DNA from: Nemophila menziesii
Taxonomy: Eukaryota; Streptophyta; Magnoliopsida; Boraginales; Hydrophyllaceae
NCBI GenBank assembly: GCA_029959085.1
Contig: JARWIR010000023.1
Span: 8,445,860 to 8,509,859 of the forward strand
Length of the DNA: 64,000 bases
Direction: 5' to 3'
Made by a program: the position numbers and the translations under genes
In this document: positions 34,484-46,893 of the stretch, one piece after another
Position numbering within the stretch: position 1 is the stretch's first letter
Layout: each line of letters begins with the position of its first letter
Notes under the pieces: model-generated
Database searches by the model: none
What the model saw: the letters and a program-made list of their open reading frames with translations, nothing else
Told to the model about the DNA's origin: nothing

Positions 34484-35635
34484 ATGTATAAAGGACATTA
34501 CCCAAATCCCGGTCTATTTGACTATTGGGAAGACTATTCGAGACAACAACAATGGGGTATTAATTCATACCAACAACCTTATCAATACCCGCAAGAGTAA
34601 GGATGGAACAATCAATGGTTCGGGAATAATCATCAACAAACACCATATCACTATCAACAAGAGCATGAATGGAACAACTAGTGGGTTGAAAACATTCAAC
34701 AATATCCACCTCATCACTATCAACAAGAGACACTACAAGAGGAAGTCAATCGCCTATGGGAGGAAGTTAAGGCAGGAGAGCCATGGCGTAAGGCAAGAGA
34801 AGAGGAACACAAAGCCAACTGAGCTTTCATACAAAAGATGATAGAAGAAATGGCTGCCCGAAACAACTCTCCTAACTTAGCTGAAAGTGGTAGTAAGTCT
34901 TATGAAGATCCCACTCCCTCGAGGGATGGAACAGATCAACCAAAAGAAGTTGTTGAGGAGGAGGTGTTGAAAGAAGGTGAGAATTTTGTTAGCATGGTGA
35001 AAGAAGAGGTAGCAACAAAAATCCTAGAAATTGAAACAGAGATTGCTATTCCTAAGGTTTATGCACATGACCAAGATATAGAACACAAACAAGAAGAGGT
35101 GGTGATCGAGGTTGTAGAAAATCCAAAGAAAGAATATAATGAGGTAGTAGTGGAAGATTGGGTTGAAAGCGAAGATGAATATGAAATGGTAGAGGGGTCA
35201 ACTGAAGAAATAAAGGTTCACGATAAAATAGAAGTTCAATCTCCGCCACAACAAGTTTACCCATACCGACTACGAATCTTGAATAAAAATAGAGCTGAAG
35301 AATCACCTCCACTACTACAAATGATCAATATGTGCTATACAAGCAAGGTGCCACACCGCGAGAGCAAATCGGCAAGGAGGAGCACCTACCCACCATATTT
35401 TAAAGATGAATACGAGATTGAAATGAGGAATAGAAATAAGATTATACCGTTGAGAACGGATATCTACTCTAATGTGGTGGAAAATGAGTTTCGTCGTGAA
35501 AGTAAGAAGGCGAAACGAAGTACTTACCCACCTCCTTTTAGAGATCGATTAAATAATATTCTAAGGAGGAAGGTTCTAAAGATTTCACATCAAGGAAGAG
35601 GCGAGTTTAAGTGGAGGAACACCGCAAGGGCCTAA
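34484..35635 (+). pseudogene. Element C gag-like ORF, Tyr/Gln-rich then acidic, with stops
   Basis: One frame runs from ATG 34484 to 35635 with in-frame stops near 34600, 34680 and 34820. The last 265 codons (from 34838) are uninterrupted. The first part (NPGLFDYWEDYSRQQQWG..., YHYQQE repeats) is rich in Tyr, Gln and Asn, like the equivalent tract in A. The middle is very acidic (Glu/Val). The C-terminus carries two copies of a basic motif, RESKSARRSTYPPYF and RESKKAKRSTYPPPF. No CCHC knuckle or enzyme domain is visible. It ends just before the post-pol motif. It matches no family I know outside these elements. Confidence 0.5.
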
Positions 35636-35650
35636 TTACCATCTTCATGG

Positions 35651-35715
35651 AAGGTAACGCGTCGAACTTTAAGACGTAATAAACAAAAGAGTTTCATGGG
35701 AGACAACCCATGTTT
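35651..35715 (+). promoter_or_regulatory. Post-pol hairpin motif retained in element C
   Basis: aggtaacgcgtcgaacttta, then agacgtaataaacaaaagag, then tgggagacaaccca, which pairs with itself. The same motif is at 27283-27340 in A. Its first half is at 44848-44885 after pol in D. Confidence 0.65.
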
Positions 35716-36005
35716 TAAATTGCTTTCATGTCTTTTAAATTATTAGTGTAAATTAGTGTAATGGTTATTTATTTAGTGTTTATTTGTAAGAAATGAGAAA
35801 GGTTGGTGTTTTTGATGATTACAGGAATGAAGATCATGAGTTTGGGGTAGTTAGAACGAAAAAAATGAAGTAAGTTCAGAAGATCATAACTTGATGCTCG
35901 GAAGTCGGAATTAACTTTTTCTTGAGCCTAAACCGCATAACTTTTCGAGCTCTATCCAATGGTGAAGTCAAAATGTTCTGATAAATATCCCAAAGTTTCT
36001 GGTTA

Positions 36006-36215
36006 GTGCGTCACGTTTGACGCACGTTGCTGTGTTTGAGATTGCGCCAGCGACACGCGACCGGCATGCCGGTCAGATCACCGGCTAGCCGGTCAATGAT
36101 GAAGGATGTTCTGACTAGTGCGTCATGTTTGACGCAAGGTGGATTGCGTCTGAGGTAAAAAAAGATATTTCGAATTTTTAATTTTTTCGCCGAGACCACG
36201 ACCGGCATGCCGGTC
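36006..36215. repeat. Element C GC-rich palindrome cassette
   Basis: GTGCGTCA-cgtt-TGACGCAC (36006-36025), GACCGGCATGCCGGTC (36059-36074), ACCGGCTAGCCGGT (36080-36093), TGCGTCA-tgtt-TGACGCA (36119-36136), and a second GACCGGCATGCCGGTC (36200-36215). The two palindrome types are each present twice. The cassette follows the lead-in gcctaaaccgcataactttt-cgag, shared with element A. Confidence 0.88.
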
Positions 36216-38289
36216 AGCTGCTGTGATAAGCGATTTCAAGGGTTAAAACCCTATATTTTTAGTTTCTTTCTCATGTTAGCCTCCACTGAAGAATCCTTGC
36301 CTCCAACTACTCCGAAAATCATCAGCAAAACACCAAAATACCACCAATCCTTCTCTCTAAACATCATCCAATCACACATTCATATCATAAATCTCCCAAA
36401 TACCAAAGAATTTACACTTTAATCCCAATTTTTCTTTCACCAAAGCTTAATGTTTATCCATTAAACCTTGAAATATCCATGACCCAGCTCTAAACAATCC
36501 ATAATTCATATTCAAACCTTCAAGAACACCAACATCATAATTTTATCCAAAACTTTTGAGAGTTCTTGAAGCTTTGAGTTTGGGGTCGTCAGAGATGACC
36601 ATGAAGGTTGGGAAAGGTATAAAGAACATGATGAAGGAAGAGAATTGGGTATGAAGGGAAGATTTTCATAGAGGAGATGATGATTAGAGAGTTGGGAACA
36701 AATGAAAACATGGGAAATTTGAAGAAAAGTTTGAGGTAGTGAAGAAAACATTAAACGCAACCATTGATGAAGAAGAATTCAAAACCTCAACCTGGACGCA
36801 ACACTGACAACTAGCCTCGCGCTGGTTATGATACGTTTTCTATTCCTTTTCAGTTAGTGTAAACTAGTTTATGTGCGTTGGGTCTTTTTGAGTCGTGGGG
36901 ACACGACTCAGTTTTGAGTTTGGGGTGGGGATCGTTTCCTCGTCCCAGTTTTTATGTGTTTATTTGTTTTAATTGCTTTCAATAAAAATAATTAGGAGTT
37001 GCGTTTGACTGTAGAATATTTTAAATGTCCATTTTAAGCATGCTTTTGATGAATCTATGATAGTAAATAGTGAACTTTAGGGAAGAACATAAAACGCACA
37101 TTAATTGCTTGTAAACATAGATAATGAATAGGAAAAATTAATGAACAATGCAAAAGAAGTAAGCTTGTATTTAAGGAAAATGTTTGGTTTGTAGAACGTG
37201 AGATCTAAATTAGTAGAGAACCCACTGAGATATGAACTAGAGACGAACCATGTAGTTAGGAAAATGATAGGGGCAGTTCTTTGTTAGCCATTTGTAGCCT
37301 TTTAACTTCCTATCCCTTATAATAATTTTATCCGTCTTAGCCCAATTTTGAGCCTTAATCCTTTTATTTTGTAACCACGATATAAGCCCATTATCCTTTA
37401 GATTATTAGGCATGACCAAAAAACCCGCACTTAAATCACGATCCTTAGACTTGTCTCGAGCTTGAGTTTGGGGTGGAGGATCCACATTTGGGAAGTTACA
37501 TTGGGAAGGGATTATAGGTGTTTGTTTTGAGGCACAAAAATAAAAGATGATATTATTATTTTGTAACCCTTTGCCGGGATTTGAAAAAAGAAAAAAAGAG
37601 AAAAAGAAAAGAATTATAAGAGACATGACCTTTCACATCAAAAGGATGGTCATGGGTATCTTGTACAAAAAAAAGAAGAAAATAAATTAAAAAGAAAATA
37701 AAAAGAAAGAAAAAATAAAATAAACCGGCAAAGTGGAATATTTTGAAAAATCATCTTAGTTTATATTGTGTTGACATGGGGACGCAACATTAGCGCGTCA
37801 AATGGGTTGAGTGAGAACATTATATGAGTGTAAACTCAAGCTCGTGGACAGTTGTTGATGGTAAGTGAGGAGAGAGCCAAAAGCTCACTTCAAATTTACC
37901 AAATATACATACCACACCGTCCCTAAGCCTATGCTAAAACCGTAAAGTCCTCGTGATTCCTAGGTGCATGGTAAGTTAATAGGTTGTATACTAAGTGGAG
38001 CGTTCAAAGCGAGTAAGGATCGAGGAACAAACTATAGCCATCATATTGAGATAAGTACAAGTGTAACCTTCTAGCATTGTAAAGTTAATTTTATGATTGA
38101 AGTTATTAGTGTTTGATGTTGCATGATTAGTGTATGTGTATATCAGTTCTTAATGTTTGCTATATGAGATTTATTTTAAGGCTTGCTTTAGGGTGTATTT
38201 ACTAGCTTCTATTTTCTCTTGCATCTACTTCATTCCCCTTGTTTTTAGTTTTGCTTTGTCGGGACGACAAAGGTTTGAGTTGTGGGTCT
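36216..38289 (+). other. Element C 3' non-coding block and polypurine tract
   Basis: Non-coding. Purine motifs: ttttgagtttggggtgggg (36912-36930), gcttgagtttggggtggagg (37460-37479) and gtttgagttgtgggtctt (38273-38290), the last next to the LTR. gagtcgtggggacacgactc lies at 36891-36910, itself an imperfect hairpin. The conserved passage ending in ccaaaagctcacttcaaatt is at about 37800-37925. Confidence 0.7.
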
Positions 38290-39854
38290 TGATTTCTCCC
38301 TAAATTTTCTAATTTTATGCCCTTGGGAGACATCATTTTTTGTGTTTATTTGACTATTTAGATAGACTTTTGGTCTTGAAATGCAATAAATCGATTTTCC
38401 TCTTTTAATTCTAGTATTTTTGATTAATTAAACTTTTGCGCGTAATATGGTTTGTTTTGAGTTAAAAGTTGTAGGTTTTGAATACTAGCTAGGAGAGGAA
38501 GCCAAGAATAAAGTTAAAGATCGTGTAATGAAGTCAAAGCAAGAAGAAATATCCCAAAAGAATTGATTATTTTAAGCTTCAAATCTGAAAATTTGTCAAA
38601 GATTGATGATTCTGAGCCATCTAAGAGTGTATTTAGCCTCTGACTTGTGGAGAGAAAACGTGCCCCATTGAGTTACGGAAATTTAGCAATTTGGTTAGAG
38701 ATGTTTTGGTGGAGGTGGTGCAGCAATTACGAGATTTGGGCTTAATTAGTGGACTTGAGTTTTTCTAATATTCACTTAAACCTAAGTAAAAGCCCTAGTC
38801 CGAATTTAGAACTATAAATATGCCTTTAGACCTTATTATTCAGCACCTCTCATTTTATTGTTCAATTAAAATCATCCTTAGAATAGAGTGTCCAGAGAGA
38901 ACGTTAGAAGTAAGGAAAAGGAGAAAGCTAGGCGTTGGAGAAAGTCATCTTCTCCAAATTACAGCCAAACCCAATTTCTAATTAGGTTCTATCTTTTATT
39001 TCTGTAATTGAAGAACATGAATTCTTTATGTTTTAATTTAGTTTTTCGCATTAGTATGAGCTAATTTCATTAAGTGTTTGAGAACGTATAATGGGTTAAT
39101 CCCAATTTGATTTCGTTTCATGTGTTTAAATTTGGGATGATTTTTATTTAAATCAAATTGGGTAAATGGTATTTTTCTTTAATTTGCTTTTATTTACTTT
39201 TATTGAATTTGCGACTCAATATTATGATTTAGTATCTAAGCTATTCCAGTTAGTGACGATTGGATCACCTTGACGGGGGGTCTAGGTACAGAACTAATTA
39301 ACGAATATAGGTTAGAAATTATTTGACTCTGACGAGCTTAATTAAACCTATGGCCAATTGGGTAGAATAGACTTTATCACTTGAAAGTGGACTATAATTA
39401 CATTGAAGGGGTTTGTAGCAGTTGAGAGTAGCTCCTTAGTCCACCCTGACGGGGGTAAGGAGTATTCCGAATCCCGACCAATACATATTTACCGATTTTC
39501 CCCTTAAACATGACATGAAATGAATGATAATTAGATGAAACCCTTGAATCTCTCAAGTACTGTCTTTCCCATCTTGCGTAAACACTTTATTTTCTTACGT
39601 CTAGTTAAATACTTGCATTAATTTAGTATTTTAATTTATTGTCTTAGCATCAGAAAACCAAATAAACTATACTAAAAATCGTTTACTTGTTTTTACGTGC
39701 AATTAACTACTATCTGATAACCATTAGAGTCAACCATTCCGTCCCTGAGAACGAATCTGTTTTATCACTTATATTACTTGGGACAACCGTACACTTGCGG
39801 TTGTGGTTCTCTTATCCTTATTGCATTTATTTTAGAACACACTAAGGACCACCA
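38290..39854 (+). repeat. Element C 3' LTR
   Basis: 1565 bp, diverged partner of 32736-34329, with a ~28-bp internal deletion and many substitutions. Confidence 0.92.
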
Positions 39855-39959
39855 CTCACCCTAAATAACATATTTTTCAACGTATCCAACTTTTTTGTGG
39901 CGTTTCCTAAATTGGCAAACATCGCATCTTGTTTCTCTTCAAATACTCGGATTTTACTT

Positions 39960-40022
39960 TGCTTTTTCTCGTTCTAACTGAACGCCATGATTGTCAACGT
40001 GATGAATGTTAAATTCCTCCAT
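39960..40022 (-). pseudogene. Element B gag N-terminal stub
   Basis: The ATG at 40020-40022 begins MEEFNIHHVDNHGVQLE, matching the start of gag in element E (MEGLNIHHVEDHGIQLD). Homology is lost within about 20 codons. The interior then passes straight to non-coding sequence interrupted by element C. Confidence 0.75.
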
Positions 40023-40224
40023 TTCTTGTTCTATCCTTGCTTTTTCTTTTGCTTCCCTATCTCTTTTGTTCTTAGCTCGCACTAGTTTCTCGGGGTCCGA
40101 GAGCAAACACCAAAACTATAAAACCTGAAAAGTAGCAAAACAAAGAAAAGCGTAAAACTGAAAACAAAAAGTAAAAAATAACAATTAAAACATTAATTGA
40201 TAACACCGTGGTCACATGCTAAAC

Positions 40225-40242
40225 TCCCCGGCAGCGGTGCCA
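40225..40242 (-). promoter_or_regulatory. Element B primer binding site
   Basis: Element sense TGGCACCGCTGCCGGGGA: a tRNA-Asp type site with one G-to-A change in the GGCGCC core. Confidence 0.82.
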
Positions 40243-40248
40243 AAAACT

Positions 40249-41822
40249 TGGTGTCTCCTTGTGTGTTGTACAATAACACACCTAAAAAAGGCAAGTGTAA
40301 GGGTCGTCCAAGTAATATCCGGTAAACAGGATTTCGATCTCAGGGACGGATTACGTATGACTTTCGATGTTATGTAATAAGTGCGATTAATTGTTATATG
40401 AAGCGGAAAATAAATGATATAAAGATTTGTTTTGGTTTTTGATTAGAACTAAGATGCAATTAAAACAAAATACTAAATTAACTAATGCAAATAAATAAGA
40501 CGCAAGTAAATAGAAATGAGTAGACGCAAATATTTAAACGCAGTACTTGAGTTTCGCAAGGGTTTCACCTAAATCTATTAAATCAATATTTCTGTTTAAG
40601 TAATAAATCGGAAATTAAGTAATAGTCGGGATTCTTTAGTCTTCTAACCCCCGTCAGGGTGGACTTAGGATCTATTCTTAGGTGTTACAAACTCCGTCAG
40701 GGCGATCAAAATCCACCTTCGAATGGGCAGGTATTCTACCCAATTGGCTATAAGGTTAACTAAGTCCCCCAGGGTCAATAATTTCTACCTTATGTCTATT
40801 ATTTAGTTCTGTAATTAAACCCCCGTCAATGCGATCACTTCCCCACCAAAGTGAATAGCTTAATCACTAATTCCTATATTTGATTCATGACTTCAAAGAC
40901 AGTATTTAATTGCAAAATAATAGTCAATACGAAATAACCAATTCAATTTAAATTAATCAATCCCAAATTCAAAAACATAAATTCAATAAACTTGGGTTCA
41001 ACTCATTAATGTGATTCTGAAGCACAAGTTAAGTTTAGCTCATACTAATAAAAATAACTGAATTAAAATAAAAGAAGTTCATACTGAATTACAGAAATAA
41101 GAAAAACCTAATTAAAGGGTTGATAATTACTGTTGTTGGAAGAAGGAATTCTCCAGCTTCAACTTTCTCTCTCCTTTTTGCTTCGCTGACTTCTCCTAAG
41201 CGTTGCCTCTTCTCTAATATGAATTATATCCGTAGAAACTGAAGTTAAAAGCCTTTTTATAGTGGGAAAAACGGACTGGGCTTTTAAAAAGAAGGATTAG
41301 GTTAATTAGAATAAAAGACCAATCTATTTAATGAAATCCCGTAACTGGTGACTAGCTGTTACTAAAACAGCTGTAACTTTTGCGTTCGGACTCGGAATCA
41401 CTTCGTTCAACTTGGAAAATCTTCCTGACTTCAAGATCTATCTACCTCATTTTATGCTCCAAGACTGAATCAGTGGCTAAGATGCTCGAAAACAGTGATT
41501 TTTGACAGCATTCCAGATTTCATTCTCCACTAATTACTTCTTCGAATCAATTATTCTCGCCTTTGACTTCAACGCTTAATCCAAGACTTTATTTCTTGTT
41601 TCTTCTCCTTGTCTTGATACTCCATAAAATCATAAACCTAATAAATTTACACTAAAAATAAACGAATTAACGCATAAAAGCTCTAAAACACAAATAATCC
41701 AAATTCAATGGAAGAAATCATAATATGACCAAATAAGCATAAAAGTCTAGTAAATAATTCAAATAATCACCTACTTTGATGTCTCCTAAGGGCATATAAT
41801 TAGAACAATAAGGGAGACATCA
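40249..41822 (-). repeat. Element B 5' LTR
   Basis: 1574 bp, element sense TGATGTCTCCC...GGAGACACCA. Unsplit partner of 22069-22635 plus 30187-31205. Diverged by many substitutions, so B is older than A. Confidence 0.88.
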
Positions 41823-41827
41823 TTTAC

Positions 41828-44800
41828 ATGAAGAGATAACCGAGGTTGTGGCAGATTTAAAGTCATATGGGCAGGGACGAAGAATGGACCAAGATTACGA
41901 ACAAGTCTGAGCCTCAAAGAAGATTAAACCACCAACTAAACCATCTATTATATGTCCTCTAAAACTTGAATAGAAACCTTTACCATCTCATTTTAGGTAT
42001 GTTTATTTGGGAAAAAATGATATATTACCTGTTATTTTTTCCGCTAATTAGATAGGTCCTCAAGAAGAAAACTTGTTACATGTGCTTCGAGCTAACAAGG
42101 AGGCAACTGGGTGGACTATTTTTGACATCAAAGACATTAATCCTACCATTTTCCAACACAAGATCATTCTTAACAATGAGAAGGCACGATCAGTTAAGGG
42201 CCAAAGGAGACTTACGTCGATAATGAAAGAAGTAGTGAGAAAATAAGTTGTCAAGTAGTTGGATGTTAGGATCATCTTCTACATATTCAATAGGGAACGG
42301 GTGAGCCCAGATCAATGTTTTCCAAATAAGGGAGAAATTACTACCTTTCTTAATGATCAGAATGAGCTCCTACCCTCCAAAACCGTTGTTGGTTGGAGAG
42401 TGTGTATGTATTATGTAGGTTGAACAAGGCTACGAAGAAGGATCACTTTCCTTTACTATTCATGGACCAGATGTTAGATAAGCTTGCCAAGAAGAGAGTA
42501 CTATTGCTTCCTCAATGGCTATTTAGGTCATAATAAGGTTTGCACGGATCCAACTGATCAGCACAAAACTACACCCACATGCCTGTTTGGCACATTTGCA
42601 TTTTAAAGGATGCCATTTGGATTATGCAATGCACCACGTTTCAGCGGTGTATGATGGCGCTTGGAAGTATTCATGGGTGACTTCTCTATGTTTGGCGATG
42701 ACTTTGATAATTGTCGTGCCAACCTAGAGAAGGTTTTTATTCGTTGCAAAGAGACTGATCTTGTGTTAAATTCGAAGAAGTGACATTTCATGGTTTGAGA
42801 GGGAATCTTTTTAGGGTACAAGGTTTCGAGTAAGGTTATGGAGGTTGACCGTGCAAAGGTAGAGGTAATCAAAACCCTTCCACCTCCCAATTCTGTTAAG
42901 GGCGTGAGAAATTTCTTAGGCCATGCAGGATTCTACCGCCCTTTTATTAAAGATTTTTCAAATATTACCAAGCCACAATGTCACTTACTTGAGAAGGAGG
43001 TGAAATTTTATTTAAATGATGCATGTCATAAGGCGTTCTTGGCAATTAAGAGAAACTTATCTCTACACCAGTAGTGACTCCTCTTGATTGGATTCCGATC
43101 GAAATTATGTGTGATTCAAGCAATCATGCTATTGGTGTTGTGTTTAGTCTACGCGGGGATGAGGTATTTTATATTTATGCGAGTAAGACTTTTACGGGTG
43201 CACAATTGAACTACGCCATAACTGAGAAGGAGTTGTCGGCGTGGTATATGTGTTTGATAAATTATGTTCCTATCTTATTGGGGAAAAAGTAGTTGTATCC
43301 ACGGACCATTTGGAAATCAACTATCTCATGGAGAAGAATGACGCAAAGACGCTTCTTATCAGGTGTGTGCTTTTATTGCAATAGTTTGGTTTGGAGATTC
43401 GAGACCGAAAGGGAAGAGAGAATCAAGTAGATGATCATCTATCTTGCCCCAAAGGCTCTAATGTCACCAATTGAACATAAGTGGTCAAGGGGGTATTTCT
43501 TGATAAAATCCTATTTGTGATAAATACGCAGAATGTTCCATGGTATGCAAATACTGTTAATATTATTGTGAGTGGAGCATTTCCCATTGGAAGTAAACCA
43601 AAAAAGAAGAATAGATTTATGCATCGTTCGGAACAATTATTTTGGGAGGATCTGCACCTTTTCTAGGTATGTAGTCATCAGATGATTCGGATGTGTGTGC
43701 TGGAACATGAGATTCACGATGTGGTAGCGAGTTGTCACGATTCGCCATATAGAGGATATTTGAATAGTGATCGCGGTCGCTAAGGTACTTCAATCTAGTT
43801 TCTATTGTCCACTATCCATAAATATTGTCACATATATGTCAAGCAATGTAAGCGATGCCAATTCACAAGAAATATTTCGAGGTTTGATGGAATAGCGCTC
43901 AATAATGTATTGGAAGTTGAGAGATTTTTTGTGTTTGCGGCATTGATTTCACGGGGCCCTTTGTTCTATCCCATGGGAATTAATATATTTTACTAGCAGT
44001 ATATTATGTATCAAAATAGGTAGAAGAGGTGGCTTTACCCACAAATGACGCTAGAGTGGTGATTAAATTTTAGAAGTCACACATTTTCACAATACATGGG
44101 ACACCAAGAGTCATTATTAGTAATGGAGGTACACATTTTGTTGATAGATATTTAAAGGTTGTACTTGTGAAATATGGAGTGAGACATAGAGTATCCACCG
44201 TTTATCACCCCAAACAAATGTTTAAGCCGAAGTCTTTAATCGAGAGATAAAATCTATTCTAGATCAGACCGTAGGACCAACAAGGAAGGATTTATGATGC
44301 TCTATGGGCTTATTGAACAACTTACAAGATGCATGTAGGTGTATCCCCGTATCGAATGGTGTATGGTAAGGCCTGCCACTTACCACTTGAACTTGAATTG
44401 AGTGTCTATTGGGCGATAAAAAAGTTGAACTTAAACTCCTCTATTCGGCGTAGAGAAAATAATGATGAAGTTGAATGAACTCGATGATTTCCGCTTTCAT
44501 GCTTATGAGAAAGCCAAGCTATATAACGAGAGAACCAAGAAATGGCATGATAAGAAGATTCGATAGAATACGTTTGAAGTAGTGAAAAGAGGCCTAAATA
44601 CAACTCTAAGTTCAACAACTACCCGGGAAAGTTTATATCAAAGTGGTCTAGTCCTTTCATTATTACAAAATTCATGCCTCATGGAACTATAGAGATTGAA
44701 CACCTAACCGAACAACACCCCTATATGAGGAATGGTCATCGGTTGAAAATTTATCATGAAGGCGAAGATAACATCCTTGAGGAGGATCCAAATCCTGGAG

Positions 44801-44853
44801 AGCTCATTTACCTCAAAGAGGCAAGGTATGAAGCAACATATCCAATAAGGTAA
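41828..44853 (+). pseudogene. Element D: Athila-like pol (RT, RNase H, integrase), decayed
   Basis: Reverse transcriptase around 42000-43050: HFRYVYLGKND, RMPFGLCNAP, then FMGDFSMFG, where the catalytic F-x-DD has become GD. Next come LVLNSKK.HFMV.EGIFLG and KGVRNFLGHAGFYRPFIKDF. RNase H (43080-43260): IEIMCDSSNHAIG...[18 protein letters not shown]. Integrase (43660-44280): HDSPY, HKYCHIYVKQCKRCQ zinc finger, ALPTNDARVV.KF, HIFT..GTPRVIISNGGTHF with Asp replaced by Asn, then VRHRVSTVYHP. The C-terminal block ends at TAA 44851-44853. Many stops and frameshifts. The 5' part (gag, protease, 5' LTR) is missing at the junction with element B. Confidence 0.9.
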
Positions 44854-46844
44854 CTCGTCGAGCTGAACGACGTTAAACAAAAGCCAAATAAGGGTGAATA
44901 CTCATCTGTAGATTACTTTATTGCTTTTATAGTGTATAATACTGAATTTAGTATTTTATTTATGTGTACTAGTGTATATAATAGCTAATGGGAGAAGGGA
45001 GTATATTATTTTCGTGTGTAGGTAAGTATAAAATGAGTGTGGGGTAAAGGAAGCTTGAGAATTTTTTTTACAGTGCAATGCTGCGGTATACCACACCTCA
45101 GTGCAAACCGTGCGCGCTACCCTCTACGCTGTGAAGGTCAGATAATTTAGTGTCTTACCATGCAAAATGCTGTGGTACCCCGCACCCTATAAAAAGTGTG
45201 TGCATGGGAATCCAAGCGTTAACAAGTCAGATAGATGGTATATAGATTCGTGACAAACCGTCATGACAATTCGTCACGCTTCAGCTATGATACACCGCAA
45301 CATAGGTATGGTACACTGCACGAGGTCCTTTCAGACAAGAGAAAAAGGAAATATTAGCCTTTATTAACACCGAGAATCTTAAATCTTTTCATAAAATCTT
45401 CAAACATTCAAACAAGATTCTCTATTCTTTACAAGATTTAATCCAAAAGCCATTACGACCCAAAGAAAAACAATCTTCAAAGTCTAAGAACCTCATCTCA
45501 AACTTAGTTGATCGTGAGTTGTGGGTGAAGAGAGATTATGAAAAGAACATATACAATTCAACCCAAGAGGGAAGTGCGAAGCTTAGCAAATAAGAAGGTG
45601 AAGAAATAACTCACGAAAACACAGGAAAAACCAATTCTCATCCTCATATTGACGGAAAAGAAACCAAAACCCGAAGTGAATACACAACGAAATAAGAGGT
45701 ATAACCTGAGAAAATAAGTCCCAGAGGAAGAAATAAGAGAAACAACAAACTGAGCAGGATCATCTTTCTTCCTCCACTCCGCAAGAAGGTATGGATAGCT
45801 TTGAACCTAAAATTCCAAATTAGGCAGTGGCACTATTTAACAGGATGGAGAAAGTATAGAAGATACATCATAGTAATGTCATGAACCAATTGAGTATCAT
45901 GCAAGATGTCAAGAAAATACAAATGAACATTGGAGCGGAAATCAATGAAACCTCAGTCAGGCACGAATTCGAGAGGATGTGCTTCAGACATGTACCATCT
46001 TCTAACCCTTATTCTTAATTACTTCTAATTGTGTTAGTGTCTACTAGTAATTTTATTACTTTTGATTCTTTTTCGAGTCATGGGGACACCAATCAGTTTT
46101 GAGTTGGGGGTGGAGTACTCGTTGTCCTCATTCCCGTTTTGCTTTTAGTTGTTTTTCAAAAATCAATAAAGTATAAAAAGTGTAGAGAATGTAGTGAATG
46201 TGCCTTTTAAGAATTTTTTTTTAATAAGTTAATGATAGGAAATAGTGTGTTCATGAACTTTTTGACAAATTGTGTAGTGTTCATGCATGAAAGCATTTAA
46301 TAAGTGATCAAAAGGATTAATGAGCAATGCGTAAAATTAAGTTTAAACTTAGGAAGATGTGAGCGGTGTGTAAAACTTGAGGTTGAAACTAGTGAAATAA
46401 CCCGCTTAATTTATGAACTAAAAGTGAGAAAGAAACGAACCCTAGTAGTTTAGAAAATGATTAAGTATTTTCTTTGATAGCCCTTTGTTTCCTTTATCTT
46501 GCTTACTAATACTTTTTTGTAATATCCTTATTAGCCAAAGTCTAGCCTATGTATCTTTTATTAGATAACCACGTTATAAGTCTTTACCCTTTAGTTTTAG
46601 GACTTGACCATATGACCCGCTCTCGAATCATATGCCTAGGACTAGTTGTCTTAAAGCTTGAGTTTGGGGTGTTTGATCTAATTGATCAGGGGATATATTG
46701 GGTAGGTAGATTTTATTTCGTGTTTATTCATTGCGCGCTTATCTGTAATCCATGCCGGATTATAAGAAAAGAGAAAGTTGAGAAAAAAAAGAAAATAAGC
46801 AACAGAAAGGCTCACATAAAAAAGGGCCTTGTATTTGACTTACA

Positions 46845-46893
<49 letters not shown>

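Larger units (their letters stand above)
32736..39854 (+). mobile_element. Element C: pol-less Athila-like LTR retrotransposon (7.1 kb)
   Basis: LTRs 32736-34329 (1594 bp) and 38290-39854 (1565 bp), interior 34330-38289. Flanking 5-mers cttac (32731-32735) and ctcac (39855-39859) differ at one base. The LTRs differ at many sites. The right one lacks about 28 bp present near 33148 of the left, and begins TGATTTCTCC instead of TGATGTCTCC. C is therefore clearly older than A, yet it sits inside B. The interior has the same order of parts as A: primer site, short gag-like ORF, post-pol motif, palindrome cassette, 3' block, polypurine tract. No pol domain is present. Confidence 0.92.
22069..41822 (-). 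mobile_element. Element B: pol-less Athila-like LTR retrotransposon, carrying nested A and C
   Basis: In minus orientation, B's 3' LTR is at 22069-22635 plus 30187-31205, split by element A. Its interior is 31206-32735 plus 39855-40248, split by element C. Its 5' LTR is 40249-41822. LTRs read TGATGTCTCC...GAGACACCA. Possible 5-bp target duplications gttac (22064-22068) and tttac (41823-41827) differ at one base, so the pairing of the two LTRs is likely but not certain. The interior is only about 1.9 kb. It has the tRNA-Asp primer site, the first codons of gag, then the 3' non-coding block. It has no pol. Confidence 0.75.
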
